A DNA stretch of 64,000 nt from Clostridiales bacterium (GCA_019423685.1 JAHZAY010000006.1:62001-126000), one strand, 5' to 3'. Positions 44,722-53,839 are shown, counted from the stretch's first letter. The notes: a model not told the origin generated them from the sequence alone. Program-made: numbers and translations.

Positions 44722-44750
44722 TTTACAATGATATACCTGCTTGGTATAAT
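44722..44750 (+). promoter_or_regulatory. Promoter of the flavodiiron protein gene
   Basis: -35 TTTACA (44722-44727), a 17-base spacer and -10 TATAAT (44745-44750), about 75 bases before the start at 44824. Confidence 0.8.
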
Positions 44751-44823
44751 TATGTCAGAAAATTCAAACAGCGCCGTTGCCAGGCGTCTGATAGGCTTGA
44801 TAGACCAGAAAGGAAGATGAAAG

Positions 44824-46032
44824 ATGTCCGCTGTAAAAATTACTGATGGAATCTACTCTGTTGGAATTCAGAACCCCAATATGCGTGTCTTTGACATTGT
44901 CATGCAGACCGATTCCGGAACCACCTATAACTCCTATATTGTACGCGGCAGTGAGAAAACTGCCCTGATCGAGACCTGCCACGAGGGCTTCTTCGACCTG
45001 TATGTCGAGAACATCCGCGAGGTCTGCGATCCCAAGGAGATCGACTACATCGTGATGAACCACAATGAGCCGGACCACTCCGGTGCAATGGCCAAGCTGC
45101 TTGCGCTGATGCCAAACGCCAAACTGGTTGCTTCGATTGCCGGCGCAAACTATCTGCGCAACATCACCAACCACTGCGATCTGGACATCCACAAGGCTAA
45201 GGACGGCGAGGTGCTGGATCTGGGCGGCAAGACCCTGACCTTCCTCTCGGCTCCAAACCTGCATTGGCCGGATTCGATGTTCACCTACGTCAAGGAGGAC
45301 AACGTCCTGTTCACCTGCGACTTTTTGGGCTGCCACTACTGCGAGCCGTACACCTTCGACTACAATGTAGCCTATCCAAAGGCGTATGACGCTGCGCTCA
45401 AGCTCTACTACGGCGCCATCTTCGGCCCATTTACCTCCTTTGTCCGCAAAGGTCTGGAGAAGATAAAAGCTCTGCCGCAGAAACCGGACTTCATCTGCAC
45501 CAGCCACGGTCCGGTCCTCACCAAAGATGGCCTGATGGACAAGGTCATTGCAAGCTATGAGCAGTGGTCCGCACCGGTTGAGAACAAGGTGCCGCTGATC
45601 CCGGTATTTTATACCTCCGCTTACGGCAACACCGCCAAGATTGCTCAGAAGATCCGCGAGGGCATCCTCGAAGCAAAACCGGACGCTGAGTGCAACACCT
45701 ACGACATCATCGAGCACGATATGGGTCAGCTGCATGAACTGGCAAACCGCTCCAACGCCTTTGCAGTGGGCAGCCCAACCCTGAACCGCGATGCGGTTCC
45801 GCCGGTATGGAATCTGCTTGCGGGCATCGATGCGGTCAATTCCGCGAAAAAGCCGGTACTGGTATTTGGCTCCTACGGCTGGACCGGTGAGGCGGTCGGC
45901 AATATTCAGGCGCGCCTGATGGGACTGAAGATGAACGTCTTCGAGAACGGCTTTAAGGTCAACTTTGTTCCGACCGAAGAGGACCTGGAAGCGGCCAAAG
46001 AGATGGGCAAATCCTTTGCAATGAGCTTCTAA
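44824..46032 (+). CDS. fprA: Flavodiiron protein (FprA-type, O2/NO reductase)
   Basis: 402 residues. The N-terminal metallo-beta-lactamase-like domain carries the diiron ligands in MNHNEPDHSG (H-x-E-x-D-H near 80-85) and further histidines (LHWPDS, CDFLG, TSHGPVL). The C-terminal flavodoxin domain binds FMN at YTSAYGNTAKIA (near 260). It reduces oxygen or nitric oxide to water or nitrous oxide in the cytoplasm of anaerobes. The gene is alone, with its own promoter and a downstream hairpin terminator (46058-46090). Confidence 0.95.
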   Translation: MSAVKITDGIYSVGIQNPNMRVFDIVMQTDSGTTYNSYIVRGSEKTALIETCHEGFFDLYVENIREVCDPKEIDYIVMNHNEPDHSGAMAKLLALMPNAKLVASIAGANYLRNITNHCDLDIHKAKDGEVLDLGGKTLTFLSAPNLHWPDSMFTYVKEDNVLFTCDFLGCHYCEPYTFDYNVAYPKAYDAALKLYYGAIFGPFTSFVRKGLEKIKALPQKPDFICTSHGPVLTKDGLMDKVIASYEQWSAPVENKVPLIPVFYTSAYGNTAKIAQKIREGILEAKPDAECNTYDIIEHDMGQLHELANRSNAFAVGSPTLNRDAVPPVWNLLAGIDAVNSAKKPVLVFGSYGWTGEAVGNIQARLMGLKMNVFENGFKVNFVPTEEDLEAAKEMGKSFAMSF

Positions 46033-46057
46033 TGTACACCAGCAAGATAGTTGCTTT

Positions 46058-46090
46058 AAAAGATGGGAAAGAGTTTCTTTCCCATCTTTT
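46058..46090 (+). terminator. Terminator of the flavodiiron protein gene
   Basis: A perfect 14-base stem AAAAGATGGGAAAG / CTTTCCCATCTTTT with a 5-base loop. Confidence 0.85.
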
Positions 46091-46214
46091 GTTTTGTCCG
46101 GGAACGGACAGTCAGGAATAGTGCCCATCTTGTGCGAATAGAGATGTTTGTGGTAAAATATGGTGGGAAGAAATGTTCCCCTTTGCATCTACTTTTCAGA
46201 AAGAAGGAATCACC

Positions 46215-46835
46215 ATGAAGGTACTTTTGTTAAACGGAAGCCCGCGTCCGAACGGCTGCACCTATACGGCGCTGTCTGAGGTTGCAGCGGCGCTGGAAAA
46301 GAACGGCATCGAGACGGAGATTTTCCAGATCGGCAAAAAGCCGGTGTCCGGCTGCATGGCGTGCGGAGCTTGTGGGAAATTGGGTAAGTGTGTCATCGAC
46401 GATGTAGTCAACCAATTTGTGGAGAAGGCGCGCGAAGCGGACGGCTTTATCTTTGGTTCTCCGGTTTATTACGCCAATGCCAGCGGTCAGGTGCGTTCCT
46501 TCCTGGACCGCGCCTTTTATAGCGGCGGAAAGGCCTTCACCGGCAAGCCGGGCGCGGCAGTTGTCAGCTGCCGCCGCGCAGGTTCTACCACCGCGCTGGA
46601 CGATCTGAACAAATATTTTGGCATCAACTGCATGCCGGTCGTTTCCTCTCAGTACTGGAATATGGTACATGGCAATACGCCGGAAGAGGTTCAGCAGGAC
46701 AAAGAGGGCATGCAAATTATGCGGACACTGGGCAACAATATGGCATGGCTGCTCAAGTGCATCGCAGCAGGCAAGGAGCAGGGAATTGCATTCCCAGAGC
46801 GCGAGCCCGCAGTCAAGACAAACTTTATTCGATAA
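46215..46835 (+). CDS. Flavodoxin-like NAD(P)H-dependent FMN reductase / iron-sulfur flavoprotein
   Basis: 206 residues from the ATG at 46215 (MKVLLLNGSPRPNGCTYTAL), with GAAGGAATC upstream. The FMN phosphate site is GSPRPNGCTY. A CMACGACGKLGKC cluster (residues about 46-58) resembles the compact cysteine motif of iron-sulfur flavoproteins (Isf), although here the spacing is C-x2-C-x2-C-x5-C. A second FMN loop is GSPVYYANASGQVRSF. It probably handles electrons in oxidative-stress or redox metabolism next to the flavodiiron protein. Confidence 0.88.
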   Translation: MKVLLLNGSPRPNGCTYTALSEVAAALEKNGIETEIFQIGKKPVSGCMACGACGKLGKCVIDDVVNQFVEKAREADGFIFGSPVYYANASGQVRSFLDRAFYSGGKAFTGKPGAAVVSCRRAGSTTALDDLNKYFGINCMPVVSSQYWNMVHGNTPEEVQQDKEGMQIMRTLGNNMAWLLKCIAAGKEQGIAFPEREPAVKTNFIR

Positions 46836-46840
46836 AAGAA

Positions 46841-46877
46841 AAAAGGGTCTGGGGATATTCCCCAGGCCCTTTTTTTC
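46841..46877 (+). terminator. Terminator of the flavoprotein gene
   Basis: AAAAGGGTCTGGGG (from 46841) pairs with CCCCAGGCCCTTTT, with one mismatch, followed by T residues. Confidence 0.9.
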
Positions 46878-46975
46878 CCTTAAAAATGGAAATCGCTTTT
46901 TCCAACAAAGCTGATAGCTAAGCCATTTGTCTTAGTTTTGCGCTAAGGCCGCACAAAACCGTTACAAATTTTTCC

Positions 46976-47019
46976 TTGACAAGGGGAGATATGGTGATAT
47001 AATTAGTTTGTCAATCTAA
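46976..47019 (+). promoter_or_regulatory. Promoter and probable FabT operator of the fatty-acid operon
   Basis: -35 TTGACA (46976-46981), a 16-base spacer and -10 TATAAT (46998-47003). Starting at the last base of the -10 is the near-palindrome TTAGTTTGTCAATCTAA (47003-47019), with half-sites matching at 7 of 8 positions. This is similar in style to MarR-type FabT operators. Binding of FabT with long acyl-ACP would repress the operon. Confidence 0.75.
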
Positions 47020-47073
47020 ATAAAAATAACACATGTTACTTTTAAATGGAAGCGCATGAAAGGATGTTTCGAG

Positions 47074-47526
47074 ATGAAGCCGTTTGAAGAACAACTGAAT
47101 GACTTGATTGTGGATACCTATCGTTCTATCCTGCGGGTGGAAGAAACAATCCTCAAGCGCTCAGACAGCATCGACCTCACCATCAATGAGATGCACATGC
47201 TCGAGGCGGTGGGAAAGGGAAAGAACAAACCCAAAACCATCTCCGAAATCGCGGAAGATCTGGGGATCACCCTCCCATCGGTCACGGTGGCGATCAACAA
47301 GCTGGTCAAAAAGGGGTATGTCGAGAAGCTGCGCGGCGAGGAGGATGGCCGCATCGTCTATGTGACCCTGACCAGAATGGGAAAAAAGATCGACTCGGTC
47401 CACCGCTATTTTCACGAATCGATGGTCCGCAGCATTCTCAGCGGGATGAGTGAGGAGGAACAACAGGTGCTCTATCAGGGGATCCTCAAGCTCGATCTTT
47501 TTCTGAGAAAGAAGATCAGCGAGTAA
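47074..47526 (+). CDS. fabT: MarR-family repressor of fatty-acid synthesis (FabT)
   Basis: 150 residues from the ATG at 47074, with AAAGGA 9 bases upstream. The winged-helix core reads TISEIAEDLGITLPSVTVAINKLVKKGYVEKLRGEEDGRIVYVTLT. Its position as first gene of a fabH-acpP-fabK operon is the FabT position of streptococci and many clostridia. FabT binds acyl-ACP as co-repressor and controls its own operon through the palindrome at 47003-47019. The assignment rests on context plus the MarR fold. Confidence 0.9.
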   Translation: MKPFEEQLNDLIVDTYRSILRVEETILKRSDSIDLTINEMHMLEAVGKGKNKPKTISEIAEDLGITLPSVTVAINKLVKKGYVEKLRGEEDGRIVYVTLTRMGKKIDSVHRYFHESMVRSILSGMSEEEQQVLYQGILKLDLFLRKKISE

Positions 47527-47572
47527 GAGGGTCCGCGCCTTTGGCAAACTGAAAACGAAAAGAGGAAACGAT

Positions 47573-48523
47573 ATGTTCAAGATACTTTCAACCGGAAGCG
47601 CCCTGCCCAAGTGCAGGAAGAGCAACGACGACCTCTCCACATTTTTGGACACCAGCGACGAGTGGATCAGTCAGCGCACTGGTATCCGTGAGCGCGCGGT
47701 CTGCACCGACGAGACCCTCACCGAGTTGCTGACGGAAGCTTGCGGTCAGGCCCTTGCGCGTGCCGGTGTGCAGCCACAGGAGCTGGACTTAATCCTGTGC
47801 GCCACCATCCGGGGAGACTACATCACCCCTTCCCAGGCGTGTGTATTACAGCAGGCGCTGGGCGCGCACTGCCCGGCGATGGACATCAGCGCTGCCTGCA
47901 CCGGTTTTGTCTATGCGCTGGATGTGGCGGCGGGATATTTCGCCCGCAAGAAGGTCAAAAAGGTGCTCATCGCAGCGGGCGACACCATGACCCGCTTGGT
48001 CAACTGGCAGGACCGCTCCACCTGCGTCCTTTTTGGGGACGGAGCGGGTGCCGTGGTGCTGGGAGAAGGAGATGCTCTGCGCTCGATTCACCTGACAGCG
48101 GATGGCAATGCGCAGGTGCTGGGAATTCCCCATGTCAGCGGCAACAGCCCGTTCGACACGCTGCAAAAGCAGGAAAGCTACCTGCACATGAACGGCAAAG
48201 AGGTCTATAAATTTGCGGTATCTTCTTTTTGCAGGGATGTCCAGACGGTCTGTGAGGAAGCGGGGATTTCCCTGGAGCAGATCGACTGGCTGGTGCCGCA
48301 TCAGGCGAACATGCGCATCATCGAGGCTGCTGCCCACAAGCTCAAAATCCCGATGGAGCGGTGCTTGACCGGCATCGAGCACATGGGAAACATCTCTGCG
48401 GCGAGCATCCCGATTGTGATGGACAACGCCAACTGCGCCGGAAAATTTCATCCCGGCGATCTGCTGGCCCTGACCGCTTTTGGCGCGGGACTCACTACCG
48501 GCGCCTGCATTTTACAGTGGTAA
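47573..48523 (+). CDS. fabH: Beta-ketoacyl-ACP synthase III
   Basis: 316 residues. The catalytic triad is Cys109 in ISAACTGF, His243 in VPHQANMRI and Asn273 in GNISAASIP. It condenses acetyl-CoA (or a branched starter) with malonyl-ACP to begin chains. GTG or alternative starts are not needed; the ATG at 47573 has GAGGAAAC upstream. It is the second gene of the operon. Confidence 0.96.
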   Translation: MFKILSTGSALPKCRKSNDDLSTFLDTSDEWISQRTGIRERAVCTDETLTELLTEACGQALARAGVQPQELDLILCATIRGDYITPSQACVLQQALGAHCPAMDISAACTGFVYALDVAAGYFARKKVKKVLIAAGDTMTRLVNWQDRSTCVLFGDGAGAVVLGEGDALRSIHLTADGNAQVLGIPHVSGNSPFDTLQKQESYLHMNGKEVYKFAVSSFCRDVQTVCEEAGISLEQIDWLVPHQANMRIIEAAAHKLKIPMERCLTGIEHMGNISAASIPIVMDNANCAGKFHPGDLLALTAFGAGLTTGACILQW

Positions 48524-48598
48524 TTATCCAGCGCACCTTACCGAGAGTTGGATAACGATAAATTGCATTTTTTTAAAAACAGTAGGAGGAAATGAACT

Positions 48599-48823
48599 AT
48601 GGTACTGGAGAAAGTAATTAAAATTTTGGCAGAGTACAAGGAGTGCGACGAGAGCGAGATCCACGAGGATTCCACCTTTGAGGAGCTGGAGCTGGACAGC
48701 CTGGACACCGTCGATTTGATGATGAGCTTTGAGGACGAGTTCGGCATCCAGATGGAGATGAGCGAGGACATGAAAACGGTCGGCGACGTTGTCAAAGCCA
48801 TCGAAGCACAGCTGGACAAATAG
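48599..48823 (+). CDS. acpP: Acyl carrier protein
   Basis: 74 residues, acidic. The phosphopantetheine attachment Ser34 lies in LELDSLDTVDL, and the MSFEDEFGIQM helix II-III region is typical. It carries the growing acyl chain for all Fab enzymes here and donates to PlsC. A strong AGGAGG ribosome-binding site and the following perfect hairpin may set its high expression relative to neighbours. Confidence 0.96.
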   Translation: MVLEKVIKILAEYKECDESEIHEDSTFEELELDSLDTVDLMMSFEDEFGIQMEMSEDMKTVGDVVKAIEAQLDK

Positions 48824-48840
48824 GAAAGGCGTCGGCCTTT

Positions 48841-48883
48841 GTCAAGGGAAAATCAAGGGGTATCCCCTTGATTTTCCCTTGAC
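48841..48883. repeat. Perfect 20-base inverted repeat between acpP and fabK
   Basis: GTCAAGGGAAAATCAAGGGG (48841-48860), loop TAT, and its exact reverse complement (48864-48883). There is no T-run after it, so it is not a standard terminator. It probably forms an extremely stable mRNA stem that could protect the acpP message or attenuate fabK. Confidence 0.85.
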
Positions 48884-48948
48884 CGTATCTTGATGGGGAA
48901 GAGAAAAGACAGTCCCAATCTTGCCCATGTGGAAAGGAAGAAAACCCA

Positions 48949-49896
48949 ATGATTAAGACAAAACTTTGCGAACTTTTAAACATTCAGTACCCAATTTTCC
49001 AGGGTGGCATGGCGTGGATTGCCGACGCTTCCCTTGCAGCGGCAGTCAGCAACGCGGGGGGCCTTGGCATCATCGCTGCCATGAACGCCAATGCGGACTG
49101 GCTGCGCGAGGAGATCCACAAGGCGCGCCAGCTCACCGACAAGGCATTCGGCGTCAACATCATGCTGATGAGCCCCTTTGCCGATGAGGTTGCAGAGGTT
49201 GTAATTGAGGAGAAAATCCCGGTTGTTGTCACCGGCGCGGGCAATCCGGGAAAATATATGAAGAAGTGGGTTGAGGCCGGCATCAAAGTCATCCCGGTTG
49301 TCGCCTCCACCGCTATGGCAAAACTGGTGGAGAGAAGCGGCGCCTTTGCAGTCATTGCAGAGGGCGGCGAGTCCGGCGGCCACATCGGGGAGCTGACCAC
49401 CATGACTTTGGTTCCGCAGGTCTGCGACACCGTCCAGATTCCGGTTTTGGCAGCGGGCGGCATCGCCGATGGCAGAGGTATCGCGGCAGCGCTGATGCTG
49501 GGCGCCTGCGGCGTGCAGTGTGGAACCAGATTTTTGGTTGCAAAGGAATGTACCGTACATCAAAATTATAAAAATAAGATTCTCAAGGCAAAAGACATCG
49601 ACACCATCGCGACCGGAAAGCGGCTGGGTCACCCGGTTCGCTGCCTGAAGAATCAATTTAGCCGCAACTTCTTTAAACAGGAGTACAACCCGACCGTCAC
49701 CGACGAGGAGCTGGAAAAGATGGGCGCCGGCGCTCTGCGCAAGGCAGCCAAAGAGGGCGACGAGAAGAACGGCAGCTTTATGGCCGGACAGTGCGCCGCC
49801 ATGGTACACAAGGAGCAGACAGCCAAAGAGATGATCGAGGAGATGTTTGCTCAGGCAGAACAGATCCTGCGCGGCGCAGGCAGCTTCTGCGAATAG
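48949..49896 (+). CDS. fabK: FMN-dependent enoyl-ACP reductase II
   Basis: 315 residues in the nitronate-monooxygenase/FabK TIM-barrel family. It starts with FQGGMAWIADASLAAAVSNAGGLG and has AEGGESGGHIG as the FMN-phosphate and catalytic-His loop, then VLAAGGIADGRGIAAAL. In this operon position it is FabK, which replaces FabI for the final reduction of each elongation cycle and is insensitive to triclosan. It starts at 48949 with GGAAAGGAAG upstream. Confidence 0.95.
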   Translation: MIKTKLCELLNIQYPIFQGGMAWIADASLAAAVSNAGGLGIIAAMNANADWLREEIHKARQLTDKAFGVNIMLMSPFADEVAEVVIEEKIPVVVTGAGNPGKYMKKWVEAGIKVIPVVASTAMAKLVERSGAFAVIAEGGESGGHIGELTTMTLVPQVCDTVQIPVLAAGGIADGRGIAAALMLGACGVQCGTRFLVAKECTVHQNYKNKILKAKDIDTIATGKRLGHPVRCLKNQFSRNFFKQEYNPTVTDEELEKMGAGALRKAAKEGDEKNGSFMAGQCAAMVHKEQTAKEMIEEMFAQAEQILRGAGSFCE

Positions 49897-49906
49897 GAGG
49901 CAGAAT

Positions 49907-50854
49907 ATGGCAAAGATAGCGTTTTTGTTTGCGGGCCAGGGAGCGCAGTACCCGGGCATGGGAAAAGAGCTGTGTGAGGTCTCTTCTGCAGCGACTGCGG
50001 TGTTTGCTGCGGCGGACAGCGTGCGTCAGGGCACCTCTGCACAGTGCTTTACAGGGGAACAGGAGGAATTAAACCGCACCATCCACACCCAGCCCTGTGT
50101 CTACTGCGTGGACCTTGCGGCGGCCCGCGCGCTCGAACAGGCGGGCGTGCACCCCGATGCGGTTGCAGGATTTTCGCTGGGAGAGGTAGCGGCGCTGACC
50201 TTTGCAGGGGCGTTTTCAGAGGAGGACGGTTTTGCGTTTGTCTGCCGCCGCGCGCAGGCGATGGACAGCGCTGCCCAGCACTGCCCATCCGGTATGGCGG
50301 CAGTGCTCAAGCTGGACAACGAGACGGTGGAAAAGATCTGCCAGGAGTTTGTGCAGGTTTATCCGGTCAACTACAACTGCCCCGGACAGCTGGTGGCAGC
50401 TTGTTCCAAGCCGGAGCTGGAAAGCTTTTGCAATCGGGTAAAGGAAAAGAAGGGGCGCGCAGTTCCGCTGGCGGTCAGCGGAGGATTTCATTCCCCGTTT
50501 ATGGACAGCGCAGAGCAGCAGCTTTCCGAAGAGATTGTGCGCTACAACCTGCACGCGCCAAAGCTGCCGGTCTATGCCAACCGCACCGGTGAGCCTTATC
50601 CGCAGCAGGAGACAGCTTGCCGCGACATGCTGGTGAGCCAGATCACCCACCCGGTACAGTGGGAAAAAACCATCCGCAACATGGCAGCGGAAGGGTTTGA
50701 CACCTTCATCGAGGTGGGACCGGGCAAGACCCTGAGCGGCCTTGTCAAGAAGATCCTCAAGGATGCACACATCTATCGCGTGGAGGACCGAGCAACCCTG
50801 GAAGAAACCCTCGCGCAGCTGGGCCAAGGAGGCATACAGGATGGAACAAAATAA
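49907..50854 (+). CDS. fabD: Malonyl-CoA:ACP transacylase
   Basis: 315 residues from the ATG at 49907, with AGGAGG upstream. The nucleophile elbow GFSLGE holds Ser90. The catalytic His is in SGGFHSPFM (near 200). The substrate-positioning motif FAGQGAQYPGMG is at the start. It charges ACP with malonate from the acetyl-CoA carboxylase encoded later in the operon. The 3' end overlaps fabG by 14 bases. Confidence 0.96.
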   Translation: MAKIAFLFAGQGAQYPGMGKELCEVSSAATAVFAAADSVRQGTSAQCFTGEQEELNRTIHTQPCVYCVDLAAARALEQAGVHPDAVAGFSLGEVAALTFAGAFSEEDGFAFVCRRAQAMDSAAQHCPSGMAAVLKLDNETVEKICQEFVQVYPVNYNCPGQLVAACSKPELESFCNRVKEKKGRAVPLAVSGGFHSPFMDSAEQQLSEEIVRYNLHAPKLPVYANRTGEPYPQQETACRDMLVSQITHPVQWEKTIRNMAAEGFDTFIEVGPGKTLSGLVKKILKDAHIYRVEDRATLEETLAQLGQGGIQDGTK

Positions 50855-51581
50855 AACAGCCCTGGTGACCGGGGCATCCCGCGGAATCGGGCGCGCCATC
50901 GCGCTCAAATTGGCCGATGATGGCTTTGATGTGGCGGTTCTCTTTGCGGGAAATGAGGACGCCGCAAAGCAGACCTGTGCGCTCATCCAGGAAAAGGGCC
51001 GCAAGGCGCTGAGCGTTCGGTGCGATGTATCCGATCCGCAGCAGTGCAAACAGGCGGTTCAGGCGGTGCTGGAGGGTTTTGGCGGCATCGATGTGCTGGT
51101 CAACAATGCGGGCATCGTGCGCGACGCGCTGGTGCTTTCGATGAAGGAGGAGGACTTTGAGAAGGTCATCGACACCAATCTCAACGGCGCCTTCTATATG
51201 ATTAAAAATACCTACCATCAGTTTATGAAGCGGCGCCATGGGCGCATCATCAACATCAGCTCGATTTCCGGACTGATGGGCAATGCAGGCCAGGCAAACT
51301 ATGCCTCCGCCAAGGCGGGCCTTGTGGGCCTGACCAAATCGGTGGCCAAGGAGCTGGCGGGCAGAAACATTACCTGCAACGCTGTAGCGCCTGGATTTAT
51401 CCAGACCGACATGACAGCGGCCCTTCCGGATAAGGTGCGGCAGGCAGCCCAGGAGCAGATCCCGATGAAGAAGATGGGGCTGCCGGAGGATGTCGCTGCG
51501 GCAGTAGCTTTTTTGGCAAGTGATGAGGCCGGCTATATCACCGGACAGGTGCTCAGCGTAGACGGCGGACTGAATATGTAA
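50841..51581 (+). CDS. fabG: 3-oxoacyl-ACP reductase
   Basis: 246 residues from the ATG at 50841, inside the end of fabD. NADP-binding TGASRGIG (10-17), NNAG (88-91), catalytic Ser141 and Y-x3-K as Tyr154/Lys158 in NYASAKAG. This is the standard short-chain reductase FabG, which reduces 3-ketoacyl-ACP. Confidence 0.97.
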   Translation: MEQNKTALVTGASRGIGRAIALKLADDGFDVAVLFAGNEDAAKQTCALIQEKGRKALSVRCDVSDPQQCKQAVQAVLEGFGGIDVLVNNAGIVRDALVLSMKEEDFEKVIDTNLNGAFYMIKNTYHQFMKRRHGRIINISSISGLMGNAGQANYASAKAGLVGLTKSVAKELAGRNITCNAVAPGFIQTDMTAALPDKVRQAAQEQIPMKKMGLPEDVAAAVAFLASDEAGYITGQVLSVDGGLNM

Positions 51582-51614
51582 ATCCTTTGGGGAGGTCCAC
51601 TTAGGAGGGACAGT

Positions 51615-52862
51615 ATGAAAAGAGTAGTAGTGACCGGTATGGGAGTTATCTCACCGGTTGGAAACGATATTGAAACTTTCTGGAACAGTCTGACTTCGGG
51701 CAAGAACGGAGTCGGCATGATTACCCGCTTTGATACCACCGATCAGAAGGTCAAGGTGGCAGCGGAGGTAAAGGATTTTGATCCGCTGCAGTACATCGAA
51801 AAAGCCCAGGTGCGCAAGATGGATCTGTTTACCCAGTACGCCATGGCGGCTGCGGCACAGGCGATGGAAGACGCGGGCTTAAAGAGCGGCGAGAACGTCG
51901 CAGCAGATCGGTTGGGCGTCTATGTCGGATCGGGCTGCGGCGGCATCAACACCATCTCCGAGCAGTGCTTTAAATTTTATGAGAAGGGCCCGCGCCACGT
52001 CTCTCCGTTTTTGATCCCAATGATGATCGTCAACATTGCCGGAGGCAACATCGCCATCCGCTATGACGCCGAAGGCCCTAACCTGCCGGTCGTCACCGCC
52101 TGTGCCACCTCCACCAACGCCATCGGCGAGGCGTTCCGCGCCATCCGCTTTGGCTATGCTGACGCCATCATCGCCGGAGGCGCAGAGGCGGCGGTCAATC
52201 CGGTGGGCATCGCCGGCTTTGCAAACTGCAAGGCCCTGACCACCTGCGAGGACCCGGAAGAGGCCTGCACGCCGTTTGACAAGCGCAGAAGCGGCTTTGT
52301 CATGGGCGAGGGTGCGGGCATCCTCATCCTGGAGGAGTACGAACACGCCAAGGCCAGGGGCGCCAAGATCTATGCAGAGATTGTCGGTTACGGCAACACC
52401 TGCGACGCCCACCACATCACCGCTCCGCATCCTGAGGCAAAGGGCGCCATCCGCGCCTTTGAGCTGGCGCTGCAGGAGGCGGGCATCACCGACCTTTCCA
52501 AGCACACCATCTACATCAACGCCCACGGCACCAGCACCCCGCTCAACGACAAGACCGAGACTTTGGCCATCAAGCGTGCGCTGGGGGAAGAGGTTGCCAG
52601 AAAGGCCTACGTCAGCTCCACAAAATCGATGACCGGCCACATGTTGGGCGCAGCCGGTGCGGTGGAGGCCATCGCCTCGGTGCTGACCCTGACTACCGGC
52701 ACCGTTGCACCGACCATCCACTATGAACAGCCGGATGAAGATTGCGACTTAAACTATGTGCCAAACCATGCGGTACAGGCAGATATCACCCTGGCCCTCT
52801 CCGATTCTCTGGGATTTGGCGGTCACAATGGCTGCATTGCCTTTGTGAAAGTGGAGGATTAG
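51615..52862 (+). CDS. fabF: Beta-ketoacyl-ACP synthase II
   Basis: 415 residues with nucleophile Cys163 in VTACATSTNAIGEAF and catalytic histidines in NAHGTSTPLND (near 305) and TKSMTGHMLGAAGAVE (near 342). It performs the elongation condensations. It lies between fabG and accB with GGAGGGACAG upstream. Confidence 0.97.
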   Translation: MKRVVVTGMGVISPVGNDIETFWNSLTSGKNGVGMITRFDTTDQKVKVAAEVKDFDPLQYIEKAQVRKMDLFTQYAMAAAAQAMEDAGLKSGENVAADRLGVYVGSGCGGINTISEQCFKFYEKGPRHVSPFLIPMMIVNIAGGNIAIRYDAEGPNLPVVTACATSTNAIGEAFRAIRFGYADAIIAGGAEAAVNPVGIAGFANCKALTTCEDPEEACTPFDKRRSGFVMGEGAGILILEEYEHAKARGAKIYAEIVGYGNTCDAHHITAPHPEAKGAIRAFELALQEAGITDLSKHTIYINAHGTSTPLNDKTETLAIKRALGEEVARKAYVSSTKSMTGHMLGAAGAVEAIASVLTLTTGTVAPTIHYEQPDEDCDLNYVPNHAVQADITLALSDSLGFGGHNGCIAFVKVED

Positions 52863-52887
52863 CACCAGGCTGCAAGGAGGAAACAAG

Positions 52888-53364
52888 ATGAACATTCAGG
52901 ATATCAAGGAATTGGCTCGCGTGATGCAGGAGACAGGACTCACCTCGCTGCACGTCACCGAAGGGGCGTTGGACATCCACATGGAGCGGGCAGCAGAATC
53001 GCCTGCTGCAGCGCCGGTGCTGCCATCCGCCCCGCAGCAGGTAGCTGCCCCGGTACCGGCAGCGCAGCCAGAGCAGCCCGATGGGCTTTCGGAAGAACAG
53101 CCGGTCGGCTCCACCATCGACTTTAACCACATCACCGAGGTCAAATCCCCGATGGTCGGTGTCTTTTATGCGGCGCCGTCTCCCGATGCGCAGCCGTATG
53201 TCCAGGTTGGCTCCAAGGTCAAAAAGGGCGATGTGCTCTGCATCATCGAGGCTATGAAGCTGATGAACGAGATCACCGCCGAACAGGATGGGGAGATCGT
53301 GGACATCTGCGTCAAGAGCGGCGAGGTAGTGGAGTACTCCCAGACGCTCTTTAAGATTTTCTAG
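52888..53364 (+). CDS. accB: Biotin carboxyl carrier protein of acetyl-CoA carboxylase
   Basis: 158 residues. The biotinyl domain at the C-terminus has Lys124 in the EAMKLMNE motif. It is preceded by an alanine/proline-rich flexible linker (about 38-72). It carries the carboxyl group from AccC to AccDA. The N-terminal part (MNIQDIKELARVMQETGLTSL) is typical of AccB. The biotin ligase is not in the window. Confidence 0.96.
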   Translation: MNIQDIKELARVMQETGLTSLHVTEGALDIHMERAAESPAAAPVLPSAPQQVAAPVPAAQPEQPDGLSEEQPVGSTIDFNHITEVKSPMVGVFYAAPSPDAQPYVQVGSKVKKGDVLCIIEAMKLMNEITAEQDGEIVDICVKSGEVVEYSQTLFKIF

Positions 53365-53383
53365 TGGGAAAGGAAGAAGTGCG

Positions 53384-53839
53384 ATGACACAGGAAGAGAT
53401 TAAACAGATTCTCCCGCACCGCGACAACATGCTGCTGGTAGACGAGGCGGAGCTGTGCGAGGATGAACTGGACGAAAACGGCCAGCCCACCAAGTGCCGC
53501 GGCTCCTACACCATCACCGGGGAGGAGTGGTTCCTCAAAGGCCACTTTCCGGGCAACCCGGTTGTGCCGGGCGTAGTGCTGTGTGAGATGATGGCCCAGA
53601 CCTGCTGCGTCCTGCTGGCCTCCAAGGCCAAGGGAGCGGGCAAGGTGACCCCATATTTTACCAGCTTAGATAAAGTGAAATTTAGAAACAAGGTGCTTCC
53701 GGGCGATAAACTCGAGATCGAGTGCAAGCTTTTGAAGGTTCGGGAGCCATTCTACTTTGCAAAAGGCAAGGGGAGCGTCAACGGCAAGCTGTGCGTCTCG
53801 GGAGAGTTTTCCTTTGCCTGCATCAAGGATGCGCAATAA
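53384..53839 (+). CDS. fabZ: 3-hydroxyacyl-ACP dehydratase
   Basis: 151 residues of hotdog fold. Catalytic His54 is in LKGHFPGNPVVPGV and Glu68 in VLCEMMAQ. The loop before the strand (CEDELDENGQPTKCRGS) is a few residues longer than in E. coli FabZ. It dehydrates 3-hydroxyacyl-ACP. No FabA or FabM gene for unsaturated fatty acids is present in this operon. A start GTG-free ATG at 53384 has GGAAAGGAAG upstream. Confidence 0.94.
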   Translation: MTQEEIKQILPHRDNMLLVDEAELCEDELDENGQPTKCRGSYTITGEEWFLKGHFPGNPVVPGVVLCEMMAQTCCVLLASKAKGAGKVTPYFTSLDKVKFRNKVLPGDKLEIECKLLKVREPFYFAKGKGSVNGKLCVSGEFSFACIKDAQ

